A stretch of DNA of 64,000 nucleotides from Hetaerina americana (lineage: Eukaryota; Arthropoda; Insecta; Odonata; Calopterygidae): positions 101,724,954 through 101,788,953 of the forward strand of contig JAKTNV010000003.1 in assembly GCA_022747635.1 (NCBI GenBank), read 5' to 3'. How positions within the stretch are numbered: position 1 is the first letter of the stretch; each line of letters begins with the position of its first letter. The notes beneath the pieces are model-generated. The model had not been told where the DNA came from, did not search any database, and saw nothing but the letters and a program-made list of their open reading frames with translations. The position numbers and the translations under genes are program-made. Below, piece after piece: positions 22,893 to 38,540 of the stretch.

Positions 22893-24413
22893 CTGGGGGA
22901 AAACAAAAGAAATGTATATTTAAATGAAGGATACGTAAAATATTAAGTGATTAAGCTATACATGCCGGGAAAATATTCTATCATTGTTTGCAGTTATTAA
23001 TTTGTTTGATGTACACCCGTGTCAAAGAAAATTATGGTGTATATTAAAAGTAAGTCTCCTCATATGTAACAAAATCCGATGCAGTACACATCAACGTTCC
23101 AATGATTTTGATTTGGAAAGTGAAGGTTACATTTAGCGGCATTGAAAGTATCGCCGGAGTAACCGTTTTGAATTTAAGAATTCTGAACTTTAATAACAGT
23201 TTAGCAGTATTTGATACTTTGATTTAGGCGGCCGCATGAATAAAATTAACATACTCTTTCCCAGGGAAAATAGCAATACACGCAAGTTTAACATATATTG
23301 ATGAGGATAATGAGATCTAGTTCATTTATCGCATGCAATTTTAAGCAGTGGCACATATCCGATTATAAAATGTGACTTAATCTTATTCATTGAACATTAT
23401 GAATCATTACTTTATCTTTTTCCATCGTAGCTTTGGAATGGAGAATACGAACATGTCAAAGAATAATTTTTGGCGACGACGGTTTGCATATTTAACTCCT
23501 TGGGTTTTCAAAATGATAAGATAATGTACTCCAGCATTCTGAAGATTCTCTGAACTCATTCAGTGAAATATTTGTCCAAAATATATTAGTTATCAAATAT
23601 AGTTTCATATCAGGAAGGAACATAAGATATTGGTGTATTATTGGCGCTACACACAATTTACACAAGAATACACATACTAGTATTATTTCATTGAAGCTAC
23701 ACAAAACATAGCTTAATCTAGTTTTGGGTAACTATCGAGCTTAGGGTGGGGTAATACTCCTGCTATGATGCTGTTACTATGACAGTCGGTTGCATAATTA
23801 GAAATTGTTTGCAATTTTGTTCCGGTGCCTATTCCAACTTCCCCCTTCCTGCAGCAGTCGCTGAAGGATGGAGGCAGTTGGAAAGTTCGCGACTTGTACC
23901 TGAAAATACTATAACTGTAGCGGCTAGCAAAGTCCTGGTTTCTGTAACTACGCTGACTGATAAATAGATCAATTTTAACTGAAATTATCGGAAATTTTAA
24001 CCTAAATCATTACATAAGCGTGTTTTGAGGATTTTAAATAGGATAGGAAATGCAGGAAGAATAGCCAAAAGTGCCTCATGCTCATATTCCTAGTTTATAT
24101 AAACAATAATCATGTATAATGGCTGTAAAAAATATTTTCTTAATTCCATAAATAGTATTTCTATACCCTGCTCTTTTTCTATGATGAACAAGCAAACTCT
24201 TTCACCAGCATTATTTCGCGCAATTATTTCATTTATGCAACTTTACTTTAAAAAATGTAAATTACCTGATTTGTGTTCAATCCAAACATTCGTTTAATAG
24301 ATATCAAGATATCAAGTTATACACATGTCTAAGATCAATATTTTTAATATTATCATTATATTACATTAAAGTTAATAACTAAATTTCCATTCTCCGGATT
24401 AATTGCAGTAGTT
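22893..24413 (-). other. Likely intron upstream of the FGF exon
   Basis: It begins with the acceptor AG and the tract TTTTGTTTTCCCCC on the minus strand. The rest is AT-rich, with no recognised first exon, signal peptide or promoter. Confidence 0.5.
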
Positions 24414-24509
24414 AATTTTTACACTCTGAAATTGTTGCATTGAAATGCGTATTAGCGAATGACTCCGTCAAAAGTTACTGCTGCGGCGTCTCCCGCAGTT
24501 TCTTGGAAT
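24414..24509. mobile_element. Foldback element, half copy
   Basis: This aligns with the right arm of the element at 18761-18863: it holds TTTTTACACTCTGAAATTG, GCGAATGACTCCGTCAAAAG and ends CGCAGTTTCTTGGAA. The opposite arm is missing, so it cannot fold back on itself. Confidence 0.7.
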
Positions 24510-27500
24510 AGTTCATTTTTGTTTAAAGATTAACAGTGTCACTTTGAGTTTGTTTTACCAATTTTATCCTTCTTAAAAATACAAAAGATGAATCAACGCG
24601 CGAAGGCATTTTTTTTCCTTAGTCACCCGTTATTCTTTAACTCCGAATCCTCGCAACTCCGCCATAAGTAATCCCCATTGGTATCGTAAAATGTGTTCTC
24701 AGGGATTAACACCGAACACTGGCTTAGAAGGCTCGGGAGCCCTAGGCGATTAAGACTTTGCGACCCCATAACTTGTTAGTATTTCAGATTAAAAGTTTAC
24801 ACATTCATAAATAAAGGGTGCCATCAATTTTTTCCATAAGCCGAGAAAGAATGGCATTAAATTTTAGATTTCCCACCTCCAAGGAGAAGCATTCTTAAGA
24901 CACAAGACGCCCAAAGCGCCACAAGGTCAGATGCGCCCGCCTGGTTCCCTTATCCCTTAGAAAGCTTTTGATTAAGATGCATTTATTTATACGTGTTTCC
25001 CCAAGGAATAAAATCATCTTAATTTTTGCTCTTCGAATATTTTAACAGATGTGCCATGTGTCGCTGACTGCAATAGAATGGGCGAGAAATGAAAACGGAA
25101 GGAGAGGGAATCTCCGGATTCCGCTCGATCTACATTCCTTTTTAAACTTTCTTGTCGTTTTGTGCCTCTCCAGTTTTCCTCTATCATCTCATTTCCACAT
25201 CTAACAATAGAAATCGCTGAGTTCCTTGCGCAATTCTCAAATCTCGCACTATTGATAGCCCGAGCGGTTTGGTTCGTTCAATCGGCGGCTGCCGTTATTC
25301 ACGCCGCCACTCGCGCCACTCATCGCCGGCATTTCTCTTCCCTCCCTCCGTCTGCTTATTGTCTAGGCAGAGAATGAGGTTTCGCAGGCGCCGCCGTCCC
25401 ACCCGGCGCTTCCAGGTCCGTGAGTCAGCCGCTCGCTCCCGACCCGCAACCAGAGGGATCCCCACCCGCCCGCCCGCCACCCAAGGACCACCCCTTAGTC
25501 GTCGGGCCCTTGAGCCACGCCATCGTGCCACGAACGTGGCCAGATTTGGGGAAATGGGGAAAAGTGCCTGCGATAAATGAGGTCATCCCGAACCGTAATG
25601 GCATAATTAAAATCAAGAATATCGTGTATTTGTGATTTGCATACGATTCGAATAATTTCGATAGATAAATATTTTTTATTGGCAGTTGGCTGAGTTCGTT
25701 GGACAAAACAACCCATCCATATTTTCCTCACATTAATTTATAATTGGGAAACTCTTGAAACTTATCCAAAATATCAAGCGCCGATTGGGTATTGTATTTA
25801 CACAGTGGACTTGTTTATGTGCATATACATGTATAATATGCAAATATTGCGTTGAATTAACATCTAATGCTGTTAATAATCGTATGGTCGATTTTCGCTT
25901 TACACGAATGTATTTCTCTTAATGTTCTCAGTTGGAGAAATTTGTGCATAAAATATTTCACGTCATCCAAGTAATATAAATTGCTCGCATTTCTAGATTA
26001 GGAATTCCTAAGTTGGGAATTTGGGTTTCAGGATATTTTTGTTTGTAATACGTTTGAGCACTCAACTTTAGGGAATCGCTTTATTCGAGGGAATAGTTAC
26101 TACATAATGGCGAAGTATTCTGCGATGCCTTCAGAATTACACCTCCTGCCGTAAAAACAAAGTCTGTTACCTTCAGTGAAAAATCAATCCATAAAACCAC
26201 AAGTTATCGGGAAGGATAATTTGAAATGAGAGGATTTGTAAGTCCGTATCATTCTTGAAGGGAGTTTGTTAGCGGTGCCCTGGCTAATCGGGACGGACAG
26301 ACATACTCATACGCACATACAAGTGGGTTGGAAGTATTGCGAGACGGTCGTGCGGAGGAAGGGTACAATGGCGGGACAAATCACCGCATAAGTCGTGTAA
26401 TCGGCATGGAGAAGATGAAGGGTGACAGGTTAGTCTATAGTATTAGTATGAGGAGGAGACAGAGATAATAGGTGTTAAACAGTGAGATGCCGCCGGCGAA
26501 GGAATCACAATGCTGGGCAGTTAGCCGAGTAGATTTGGTAGCGGAGTTCTTTGGCAGATAGGGATGCGTGATGGAGAACGTCGTCCTTGGTAAGGGATAA
26601 AGAAATAACAGCCAATGCACTTCGATCTTGAGGTGCTCTGCCCTGTAAGACATAAGTATGCCGACATCATCGGCTTGCGCACCCGGCTTGGTTCTCATCC
26701 TCGGGAATAATCCCTCTGAAACTGGTTATGGTGTCAGGAGAAACCTCGCAACTTTCGAGAATAATTCTTTGAATAATCTGGGTTGGATATTCTTGTCGGT
26801 GTATGCATGTTAAATCCCTTGTATTTACCGAGTAAGAAAATAGTCCCTTAGCTGGTGGATGACCATGAAATATATTTTACTGAGACTTTTTTGTCATTTT
26901 GGGAAAGCATTTCTACCTCTACCACTGCAGCGAAAATGAATCAACTCGGACCAAGTAGTCTAAAACTGTGCGGACGTGATTATTTGTGAAACCTTTTCCT
27001 GACACTCCAAGAAAATAGCTCAATGTTAACTTCACCGCAGTCATGACTTTTCATGGTATCTCATTTCGTACCTTTCAAATTCTGTGCTCTTAAATCCAGA
27101 AATTTTATTTAAGTTGATGCAGGGTGGCACGGTATCAGTTTGTCGCCAGAATTTGAATAAGGTTTCTTCAGAAAAACTATAATAATAAATTTGACTTGAA
27201 TTTACCTTGCATTGAGATAAATACTCTTATTATGTTATTTCTATTCTTTAGGAAGTTCTGAAAACGCATGGGAAAATAATAAAATACACCATTTTTACAA
27301 AATCAAAGTCACCTTTCTTGAACGTCAAATACACAGAGAGTCGGTTCGGTCGTTTTTTCTCCCTTTTTTCTCTAAGAATCAGCCGCAGCTTTGGTAAGGT
27401 AGCTGTTATTCAAGCTCTGCTTCTCGGGTGGGAGAATGCCGAGAGCACGGCGGACGAGTAAAAATGAACGATGAGAAGAAAGAAAGAGAAGGAAGAAGAG

Positions 27501-28719
27501 AGGTGGCGAACACGAGGAAGAAAAAGCCAACGAAGCGGTTGGCTTCCAGGCGGCTGGTCAGCCAGCGCCGAATTTGTGCTGTGGAGCGGAACGGAACCAG
27601 ACCTTTCGACTTCTCGAGAACTTGATGATTTTTTTCGCTGAGCAATTGAATCGAATCTTTTGTTTCTCTAATTCTTTGCTGGGACATGTCCGTCTTTTTC
27701 TTCGTATTCATGGCTCGGAAATCGTTTCTCTCGACCGATTTAATCATTGGAAAAAAAACCTTCCTCTCAGACTGCAAGAATGTTTTCCGACGAAATCGTC
27801 TGAGGTACCAATCCCTTCCGCATGTCTTCACACATCGCCACTAGTTCATTCCTCAAATTCATTTCATTTCACGCCTCTCTGACCGCTATTTGACTGCCTA
27901 CACTCCCGATATTCGCGATTTCTTTGTGTCTCCAACTTCGCATATCGGGGGGCCCTTTACGGAACTGGTCACCGGTCCAAATAAAGCATTCTGCTGGTCT
28001 TTTTTTGTTGACATTTGAATGAGAATGTTCGAAGAAGATTAAGAGTATCCGCTCAAGGGTAAAACTCCTCCCGACGTCTCAGTGCTGAAATTGATGAAAT
28101 GCTCATTTCATCGCGACAGGATAAATTGAAATATACAATTAAGGGTAATATGAAGTGGCGTCATTGAAGCGTGTTTCAAGAACTCAGTTCCAATTAATAC
28201 TTCCTATAACGTGGTGGAATCACTCAATGCATAAATAAGTAATATCTAAATGCGGGTAATTCCTCACACGGAACCAATTATATTTATTAGAAGTACGTCT
28301 GTACCGAAAAAACCAAAGTCACATTAATCCAAGCTTTAAAAAACTGTCACTCTTATTGAAATAGTTATTTATTTTATGTCGTATTATGGATTTATGTAAA
28401 TATAGAGCGTCCACGGCGATGAGTGAAAGGCAAATCAAATTTCTCTTGCAGCCGCTGCGGAAGGTTTTCAGCGTTATTCGCTTACTCTACTTCATTTTCT
28501 TACTAACTCAATTTAAGTCAGTTTTCATACCCTGTATGAAGACTCAGACCAAGGCGCCCCGAAAACAATCAACTAAAACTTGTCGGCAAGCGTGGGTCAA
28601 TGCTATTTGAGGGCCTTGCATGATATTTATCAAATATATTTCGAGAAATCAATTGACAAAAAAACCAGGAATTTAGAGTAAAATTGAACATAAGCATATA
28701 TGTGTGTGTATGTAGGTAT

Positions 28720-28725
<6 letters not shown>
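24510..28725. other. No gene recognised; GC island at 25270-25560
   Basis: Non-coding DNA. The GC- and CpG-rich part at 25270-25560 gives overlapping arginine-rich frames typical of composition. The 141-codon minus frame at 27406-27831 has no recognised domain. Confidence 0.45.

Positions 28726-28794
<69 letters not shown>
28726..28794. repeat. (TA)n microsatellite
   Basis: About 34 TA units, preceded by TG- and CA-rich steps (TGTGTGTATG, ACACAC). No transposon terminus was recognised beside it. Confidence 0.95.
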
Positions 28795-28800
<6 letters not shown>

Positions 28801-30742
28801 TTTCTGAAGTACGAGTATGCCCCGAAATTAAGTTTGTAATCTATCGCAGTTGAATGGAATATATTATCTTTTGTGATAATGATTGGATTTGTGATGTCAT
28901 ACTATATTTCCAAGGCAAGGTTGATTGTAATACTTGGAACTTGTGTGCCACCTGACACTGTCTATCTGCATATGGGAGTTTAAATAATATTATGGAGAAA
29001 AAAGACGAGAGAAATATTTTTCAGATGAAAAAAAGAGCCTCTTGAGACGAAGGCATAAATTTCATAATGAAAAAGCTCTTCTTCCACAATTATTAATTCG
29101 TGAACTCCTTACGTTTCGGTTCCAGTCCTCTGAAGTTAGTTTTTTCACATCAGATTCCGCTCTGGTGCTCACCTCATCCATTCGCTCAAAGAGACGCGCG
29201 TATTGGCGGGCGACACACCCTCCCCGTCCCAATAGTCACCGTGCCCCTGGCGTTCTCTTCTCTCTCACTCTCTCTGTCTCTCGAGGCCATTGTCAAAGTC
29301 TGTGCAGCCTCTCTTGTGGTCAGCGATCTTTCTCGCTCCTTTTCCTCCTCACACCCTCCAATTCCACGGAAACCACCGAGGACCCCTCCCCCCCATACAC
29401 ACCTTCTCTCCGCATCACGTTGCCTCGATTCGAGGCGTGTCGTCTCGGAATCGCGTTACCCGAGATGGGAGGGACGCGTGCGTTCACCTAAGGCCCCGGG
29501 GGGATGAATGAATCAAGAGTGACACTGGCATCGCCGAGGATTAACATCCCGGTGGGAGTGCTACCCCGGGGCGGCGATTAATCTCATCCTTCACGCTCGA
29601 ATTCCCGACCTGCTCCTCCTTACGCAGGAAGGCGAAGGTTGGTGGGCGATGAGCGAGAACAGGGGGTTGAGGGGGGTTGTAAAGGGGTCGCTCTCGGCCG
29701 AGTGTTCGAAAAACGTTTTCCTTCAAAGGTTTAAGAAAACAATGAGGAGTCGGTCAGTGGGTATTTCGTCTCGTTGCCGTCTTTTTTACCGCTTCATGCT
29801 CAAAAGTATTTGGTCGAGTTAAGGGAGCTAAACGAAATACGCATCTCTGTATATGGAGATGGACGAAATGTTCTTCGCATCGTATCGCCAACTAACGGGA
29901 GAGTTGCTGGAGTTGATGAGATGGGAGTGATGAATTAATGTGGATTCCTTTTTTTAATTTTGGCGAAGAGAGCCATTGGGTGGTCTGCCGAATAGAATTG
30001 AAATTCGGCCGATGGTTTTTTTTATGCATCTGCCCGAGAACGTTTAGATTAAATTTGAGCTGTTGAAAAAAAACGATATATTGATGGGAAGCAGCGGTGC
30101 AAGTTTGAAGACGAGCGAGAGAAAGAATTTCTACAGCCGTGAGTAAAATGACCCCTCTGTTTCTATGATTTCTTAGGTTGAATGTGGCATATTCTGAATG
30201 CGGTGAACAAATTTAGAACCAGTAACCGATTTAAAAGATTAGGTGGATAATCATGTAATTTTGGAATCGAATTCCAGTGGAAATTTTATCGATATAATGC
30301 TGGTCAGTGGTAAAATGAGTAACATCTTCCAAGGTGCAAGGTGCTGTGTTATCGCCAAATATTATAGAGATACACTTTTTCAGTAGATTCATCGATGAAG
30401 GAATCGTAATTACAATGACTATTCCGTCAACTAGGGTGCACAATTAGGGCGTTAATACGTAAATGGGAGGAATACATTATGCTTACTATTAATTTTAGCC
30501 TAAAGGTTTTTACAACATTACCTCAATCTTTAACTGATTTGATGTCATTCATACCAAATGATCTCATTATTTTCCCTACCTACGTTTACTTCTGTACAGC
30601 TGCAGTAATCGTAAAAATTAATAGCACGAAGGTGTGGTATGCCGTGAAAAAGCTGGGAGCTCTGAATAAAGTCTGCGATTGTAATTTCAGACAAAGCCAT
30701 ATTGATAGAGTATGTAGATTTCCGTTTTATTTGTGATACTTG

Positions 30743-30745
<3 letters not shown>
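28795..30745. other. No gene recognised; GC island at 29190-29710
   Basis: The island is C-rich on plus, with (CT)n near 29258-29282, and its open frames are compositional. The rest is AT-rich and unassigned. Confidence 0.45.
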
Positions 30746-30786
<41 letters not shown>

Positions 30787-30799
30787 TACCACCCATGTG

Positions 30800-30870
<71 letters not shown>
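30746..30870. repeat. Double (TA)n microsatellite with inverted-repeat interruption
   Basis: Two TA tracts (30746-30778 and about 30807-30870) are split by TATATACACAT (30773-30783), a short loop, and its reverse complement ATGTGTATATA (30795-30805). The whole could extrude as a cruciform. Confidence 0.9.
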
Positions 30871-30872
<2 letters not shown>

Positions 30873-30918
30873 ATCGCGGTAGGACTCTCTGGGCACCTGC
30901 AGCTCCACCCAAGCTATG

Positions 30919-31012
30919 TGATTTTTCGGGTACCAGATCTTCCTGGGAAACCATAACCGGCACAGGGAAAGGAACTGGCCCCCCTACCCTGATTTGTGAA
31001 TTTCACCCGCCG
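30919..31012 (+). repeat. Repeat sharing the SINE family B body, copy 2
   Basis: TTTTTCGGGTACCAGATCTT, CCTGGGAAACCATAACCGGC and CCCTGATTTGTGAATTTCAC align along almost the whole body of the SINE at 1995-2113 read on its own strand. No tRNA-like head precedes it; the sequence from 30871 to 30918 is unrelated and abuts (TA)n. It is either a truncated copy or a member of the LINE family that donated the SINE tail. Confidence 0.72.
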
Positions 31013-32779
31013 TCGGGCTTAGTACTAGGTGAACTCTACCATCACCTACTAAACCGACCTTCGGGTTGATTACTGTGTTTATGGTTTATATATATATATA
31101 TATAGTATATATATATATATAATATACATATGTATTATATATAATATAAATATGTATTATATATATTATATGTACGTGTATATTGTCGCTTACCAAATTT
31201 CATAAAAAGTTACTCCAGCACAGTTAATTAAAGTTTGAAGGAGTAATCATATGACTGGCAACTGTAACTTCAGTCTTTAAAGTAATGACGGCCTCATCAC
31301 TTTCTGTATTTCATATTCTCAGTATTGGTGATAGGTCGCTAATGCATATGTTCTCCGGCTCATTAATTTTAAATTTTGGAAAAGAAAATATTTCCGCTTT
31401 TCCAAAAAGAGATTAATTTTGTATTTTTACGTATTCCGAGTGATATTTTAGAGTTTACGCCTCCCAATGCTGTTTTCATATGTGGTCGCAACTTCCCAAC
31501 GCCCTTGTTGCTCTGACGTCTCTGGAGCTTTTCTTTTTAAATATCGTACGGCCCAACTTTCATTTGGTTGCTACCAGGGTACTTTATCTCTGTCGTTAGT
31601 TTCCTATAGTGAAATTCACTCTATCATCTTTAAAGCGATAGCATCTCCCCAACCTATTTTTTATGTAGTTAGTCCGTCACGTGAAATATTGCGTGAGTAT
31701 TATATGCATTAGGACATCCATGCTAAGGTAATGTGAATATGAGAGAAACTTTAGCAGGATGCTGTCGAACAGGCTGATTAGTCTCTTTCCATAGAAAGTG
31801 ACTTTTGACGTCCAAGATAACAATATTTTAATATTAATCTGTTTTCGTTTGAATGGGATAAGAACTAAAAGATTTGACCGTGAGATGCTCGAGGAATAAC
31901 GTCTCAGTGTAAGTAATTTATGGCACAGGGTTCATGAGGATCATGTTGAAATTAATACAAGAATATTTCACCGTGGCACACCAAATGTCATGATTGTAGG
32001 TCACTCTAGCAGATAACTTTATAATTCTGTTCCTGTGAGAAATTAAAGTCGTCAGTGTGTATAAAGCCTGTAATTAGTTTGGCATATTTTTATCTTTACG
32101 ACGAACTTCCACTATATCTCGCCTGAATCTGTTGAGAATATTTTTAAGAATTTCGCAAGAAAATTGACGAAGACTTAGTTGAACTAATCATTGATGTATG
32201 TATCAAACCATTCAGTAATTTGATATGGTATACGCATAATATTGTGATGTATCTAAAACGTCCAGAGGGTACAAAAATATTGAAGTATTCATTTAGGGGT
32301 TGTAATTTAATTTAATACGAATGCGTAAAAATTACGCTGTAGGAGATAGAATTCAGCATTTCACCAACACCTTTTTAGTATAAGTGGAGCGGGGTTTTAC
32401 ATCGTATCAAGCCTAGGGAAATTAGATGAGAAAATCGAAAATGAATTAGCGCGCTCATGATATCATAAAACACGGAGGTTCAGGATTTGACTGATTAATG
32501 AGAACCCGCTAGATTTACATCGCGTAGAAGATGGATTTGGATATGAGAATTCGAGCCCCAAGAAGGACCTGGGCACAAATCTTCAAACTTTTGAGCAAAA
32601 AAGTGCAGCTTCCAAAAATAAGACGATTATGGAAGACAATTTGGCCGCCAACTAAAATATGGGCGTTTTACATGGGCATGATTTGAGTGTTGTCAAATGT
32701 ATCACAAATATATATCTATTTTACTTCCACGTCATTTATATTCAGAGGAACTGCATTAAATTCTACGATAGAAAATCTA
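31013..32779. other. No gene recognised
   Basis: It contains interrupted TA tracts at about 31087-31121 and AT-rich variants to 31180. The remainder is AT-rich without identifiable coding or repeat content. Confidence 0.45.
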
Positions 32780-32925
32780 TCGGAGTCATCCGCTGGTTTG
32801 CACACAAATGCAATAACTTCACAGGGTAAAAGTAATTCGCCATGACTGAGATTCGAAACCGGATCTCTTTCTTTCCGGGCGACTGTTTTAACCAACTGAA
32901 CGGAAGCACTTGCGCTGGAAATTGA
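32780..32925 (-). mobile_element. Possible tRNA-derived SINE (separate family)
   Basis: On the minus strand, CCGTTCAGTTGGTTAAAAC resembles the D-arm/box A of a tRNA. About 35 bases on, GGTTTCGAATCTC resembles box B. A non-tRNA body follows (TTACTTTTACCCTGTGAAG). No other copy was seen in the window, so this rests on the two promoter-like boxes only. Confidence 0.45.

Positions 32926-35478
<2,553 letters not shown>

Positions 35479-35530
<52 letters not shown>
35479..35530. repeat. (TA)n microsatellite at Helitron 5' side
   Basis: About 26 TA units. With the tract at 33559-33672 it brackets the deleted Helitron. Confidence 0.95.
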
Positions 35531-35532
<2 letters not shown>

Positions 35533-35872
35533 TCTCAATTTTTAAAGATCCATAAGTGCTATTAAAGAAGCGTAGTTTTACTCGAGTAACATTTCCCTTC
35601 GCTCTTTCCAAAATCCCTCTCCCTTCTCACTCACTCAGGGGTTTGTAGCTCTGAATGTATCGCTGCGAGCGTCTCTCCTTCCAATCTCTTCTGCGCGTCA
35701 CCTCGGCAAATTTGTTCACCCCACGTTCGTTCGCGTACGAGCAAAACGGGTCAATCATTTCCCTTTCGAGCTCACCCGCCCTCCACATTCCCTCTCTCTC
35801 TCTCCCGGGGGTGGTTCTCGGTCAGAGGTTTGGTCTCGCCCCTTTCACCCCCTCTCAAACGTCACCATTAGT
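35531..35872. other. No gene recognised
   Basis: Moderately GC-rich, pyrimidine-rich on plus ((CT)n near 35792-35804). Open frames here are compositional. Confidence 0.4.
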
Positions 35873-36262
35873 AGTAGTATTAAGGGGAGGCGATCGACTG
35901 CAGAGGTCATTTGCGCCATTAGGGATGGACAGGAAAGGATGAAGGGTGGAGAGAAACCCGGCGTCGGTATTAGCCTACCCTTGACGAAAGACGCCAAGGG
36001 GTCCGCAGCTTAACGTCCCATCCGACGGACGGTGTAGTAACTCAAAGTGCTCTCCACAAAGCACCTCAAGTAGGGATACCACTGGAAATATCAGCCGCCG
36101 CCGGGATTCGAAACTGGGCCCTCTGGGTGGAAAGCCAGTACGTTAGCCACCGCACCATCTCGATCCCCAACGTCACCTTCGCCACCTCAACTCGAATAAG
36201 GGGGTGACCGTGAACATGGGGCAGTAAACACGTCGACAACATCCGCCACGACCTACATCTGC
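35873..36262 (-). mobile_element. SINE family A, copy 2, with partial upstream linker
   Basis: On the minus strand the head begins GGGGATCGAGATGGTGCGG at 36168; its box B is GTTTCGAATCC and the body ends at about 35873 in CGATCGCCTCCCCTTAATAC. Upstream of the head (36169-36262) lies a linker of about 95 bases (GTCGTGGCGGATGTTGTCGA...) that also precedes a head in the copy at 45147-45618. The linker is cut at about 36262, so this looks like a dimeric SINE that lost its outer head. Confidence 0.85.
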
Positions 36263-37530
36263 ACTAAACCTTGAAATCCGGCGGCGTATGCCACGGGCTG
36301 TTAAGGAACCTTCCATTGTCAAATCCGTGATTTGATGAATAAATTGAAAGGGCACTTTTTTATCGAGTTTTCCTACGGTTGTAATAGTTGTGACTAATGC
36401 TTTTAAAGTTTAAATCGCGAACTGCAGATGGAGAAAATGATTTATCATATCGCTTAGCTCGCCAATTTAATTCCTCCTAACTTATTACTCACCTTTGGCT
36501 CGCTTGCCGATACAAATTGTGATAATCCCCTCTGTGGGAATAAACTCGCACGCTCTCAATTTTCCCATTATGGTTAAAATCCTACAAGTAATCTTCAAGC
36601 ATCATGCGTCATCTATTCAAGGTTTCCTAACTATGTGTTGATTCATGACATTTTTAACTATTAATACGGCTTTGCAATGGATTTCGCGTAAGTCATGATT
36701 TAAAGTTTCGCGCTGCGTGTTCCAGATACTCGAGGCTTGGGCTTATTAAAAGCGACCTTTCGCTGGTGAGCGAGAAGATTCAAAGCCACGCGTGTGTGCC
36801 CGATTCCCTTGGACTCCTCGAAAGGGTCACACACCCTGACACGGCGTTCGCCCAGAGTGTGCCGATTGGGGGGGGGGGAGGAGGGAGGAAAGGTTTTTGA
36901 GATATGACGATTACATCTTCATCGTGTCGATAATTGCTCCATATAGTGTGCCGATTGTTTATAAATTTGAGTATTGATGAAACGATATAGAGTGACCAGA
37001 TAAACGTTGTCGATACTTAAAGGTGCTATTTTTCACGAAATCATCGATATAAGGCATTATCTTTCTACAATATTACCCTGTGAATTGTAAGATCACCTCA
37101 GAAGGTAATTTCCTTCGCTCTTTGAAAGTTTCTTTGAGGCACATGCTTTAACTATAACGGTAAACCTCAATGATAACGAAATTTCCCTAAGTTGTATGAA
37201 TTTCTCGAATTCGGGTTCGGAGCACCGATTCCTTTCACCATACTACTCGTACGTGCGGTCTCTCACGACGTAGGGTCATCCAGAAGGTCGCGGATAAATT
37301 TTTTTTAGCACTGGTTGCTCAGAAAGATTTCTCCCTTAGATCCAATCACATAGCAATAAAATACGTCACTTCGGGGCGTTTCTTGAGGTTTCCACCACTC
37401 CCTCGCGAAATGCCGCCCAATCGAACACATCGAGAAGAATCGAGACGAAAACATCCTAAGAAAAAATTCAGAAGCCACGTTTATTTCTAAAATTGTAAGA
37501 ATTAAAGTATACATTTGTGCAAAGTTCTTA
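36263..37530. other. No gene recognised
   Basis: AT-rich, with a G run at 36869-36878. Nothing identified. Confidence 0.4.
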
Positions 37531-38540
37531 ACTCTTCATTGCAGCAGACCGAATTTGTCGCCCGTGCCGGGACACCTTTCTCATCCCCCCAAACCCCCCC
37601 GCAAAACCGGGGGGGACCCGAACTCGGCACCCTTCGACCCGTCGCTGAACCCTTACGCCTCGATTCACTCTTTCCGAATGGATTTTTTGAAATCTTCAAC
37701 ATCCTCCTAGGAATCCACTCAAATTCCGCCCTTGAAGACGAACTTTGAATTTAACGAATGGAACCAAAAAGGAAACGTGCGCGATCCCGGGAAGGAGCGA
37801 TTCTTAAGAGAGTCGCGATCTCGTCTACATTCATTCTTAGCTATTCTCGGAATAGCTCGACGTAACCGATGTATGTCGGTCGCGAATCGTCATCAACTCG
37901 GATGTTTTTTTTTTCTGTCGATGAATGACGTCAGATTTGGAATATCGCACGGCGCGTTGCGTGGGGTTAGTGGGTGGCCGGGGAGAGAGTTGAGGGGGGG
38001 GGGGGGACGGAGGCGGGGGGGGAGGGGTCCGGGCCGCGGATGTGTCGGCCGACCGTCTCTCCTGTTGGTGTGCCCTCGCTCTCTCCGATGCAACAACGGT
38101 CGACGACCCGAGGAGCCGGAGGCGGGAGGGCGGGCGGGGAGGGGCGGGTGGCGGCGGCGAGGGGGGAGGGGGAGCGGCCGGGGGGCATGAGGGGAGGGGC
38201 CGAGGTGTGGGCAGGTGAGGATACGGATGGGGGAGGGAGTTGGAATGAGGCATACTCTCCACCCGAAATTTCGCTTATGGACCACTTCCCTTATCCCCCA
38301 CTCCACAATCACCACTACACCGAAACGATCTTCATCGACCCTTCCCCCCCTTTCCTCCTTTTCGTGACCCCCCCCTTCTCTCTCTCTCTCCTACCGGCAT
38401 GACCTCCACCTCCTCCAGTTTCGCAGCATCGCGACAGACAGATTCCTCCCTTCCTTTGAACCGAGATTCCGGAAGGTTGGTTCCGAGGGACTTTGAAGGG
38501 CACGGTAGTAGCACCCCCGAAAAATCACCATTTCAACCTC
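37531..38540. other. GC-rich island with dense G runs
   Basis: This is the most GC-rich part of the window. From about 37975 to 38235 the plus strand is packed with runs of three or more Gs, a potential G-quadruplex cluster. CpG is frequent near 38028-38130. The overlapping frames on both strands are low complexity. It could be a CpG island or promoter-like element, but no exon is tied to it. Confidence 0.55.

Noticed and set aside
30545..30963. Tyr/Ile-rich frames through (TA)n (also at 306-581 and 33414-33761)
   Set aside because: Translations of TA dinucleotide repeats; not genes.
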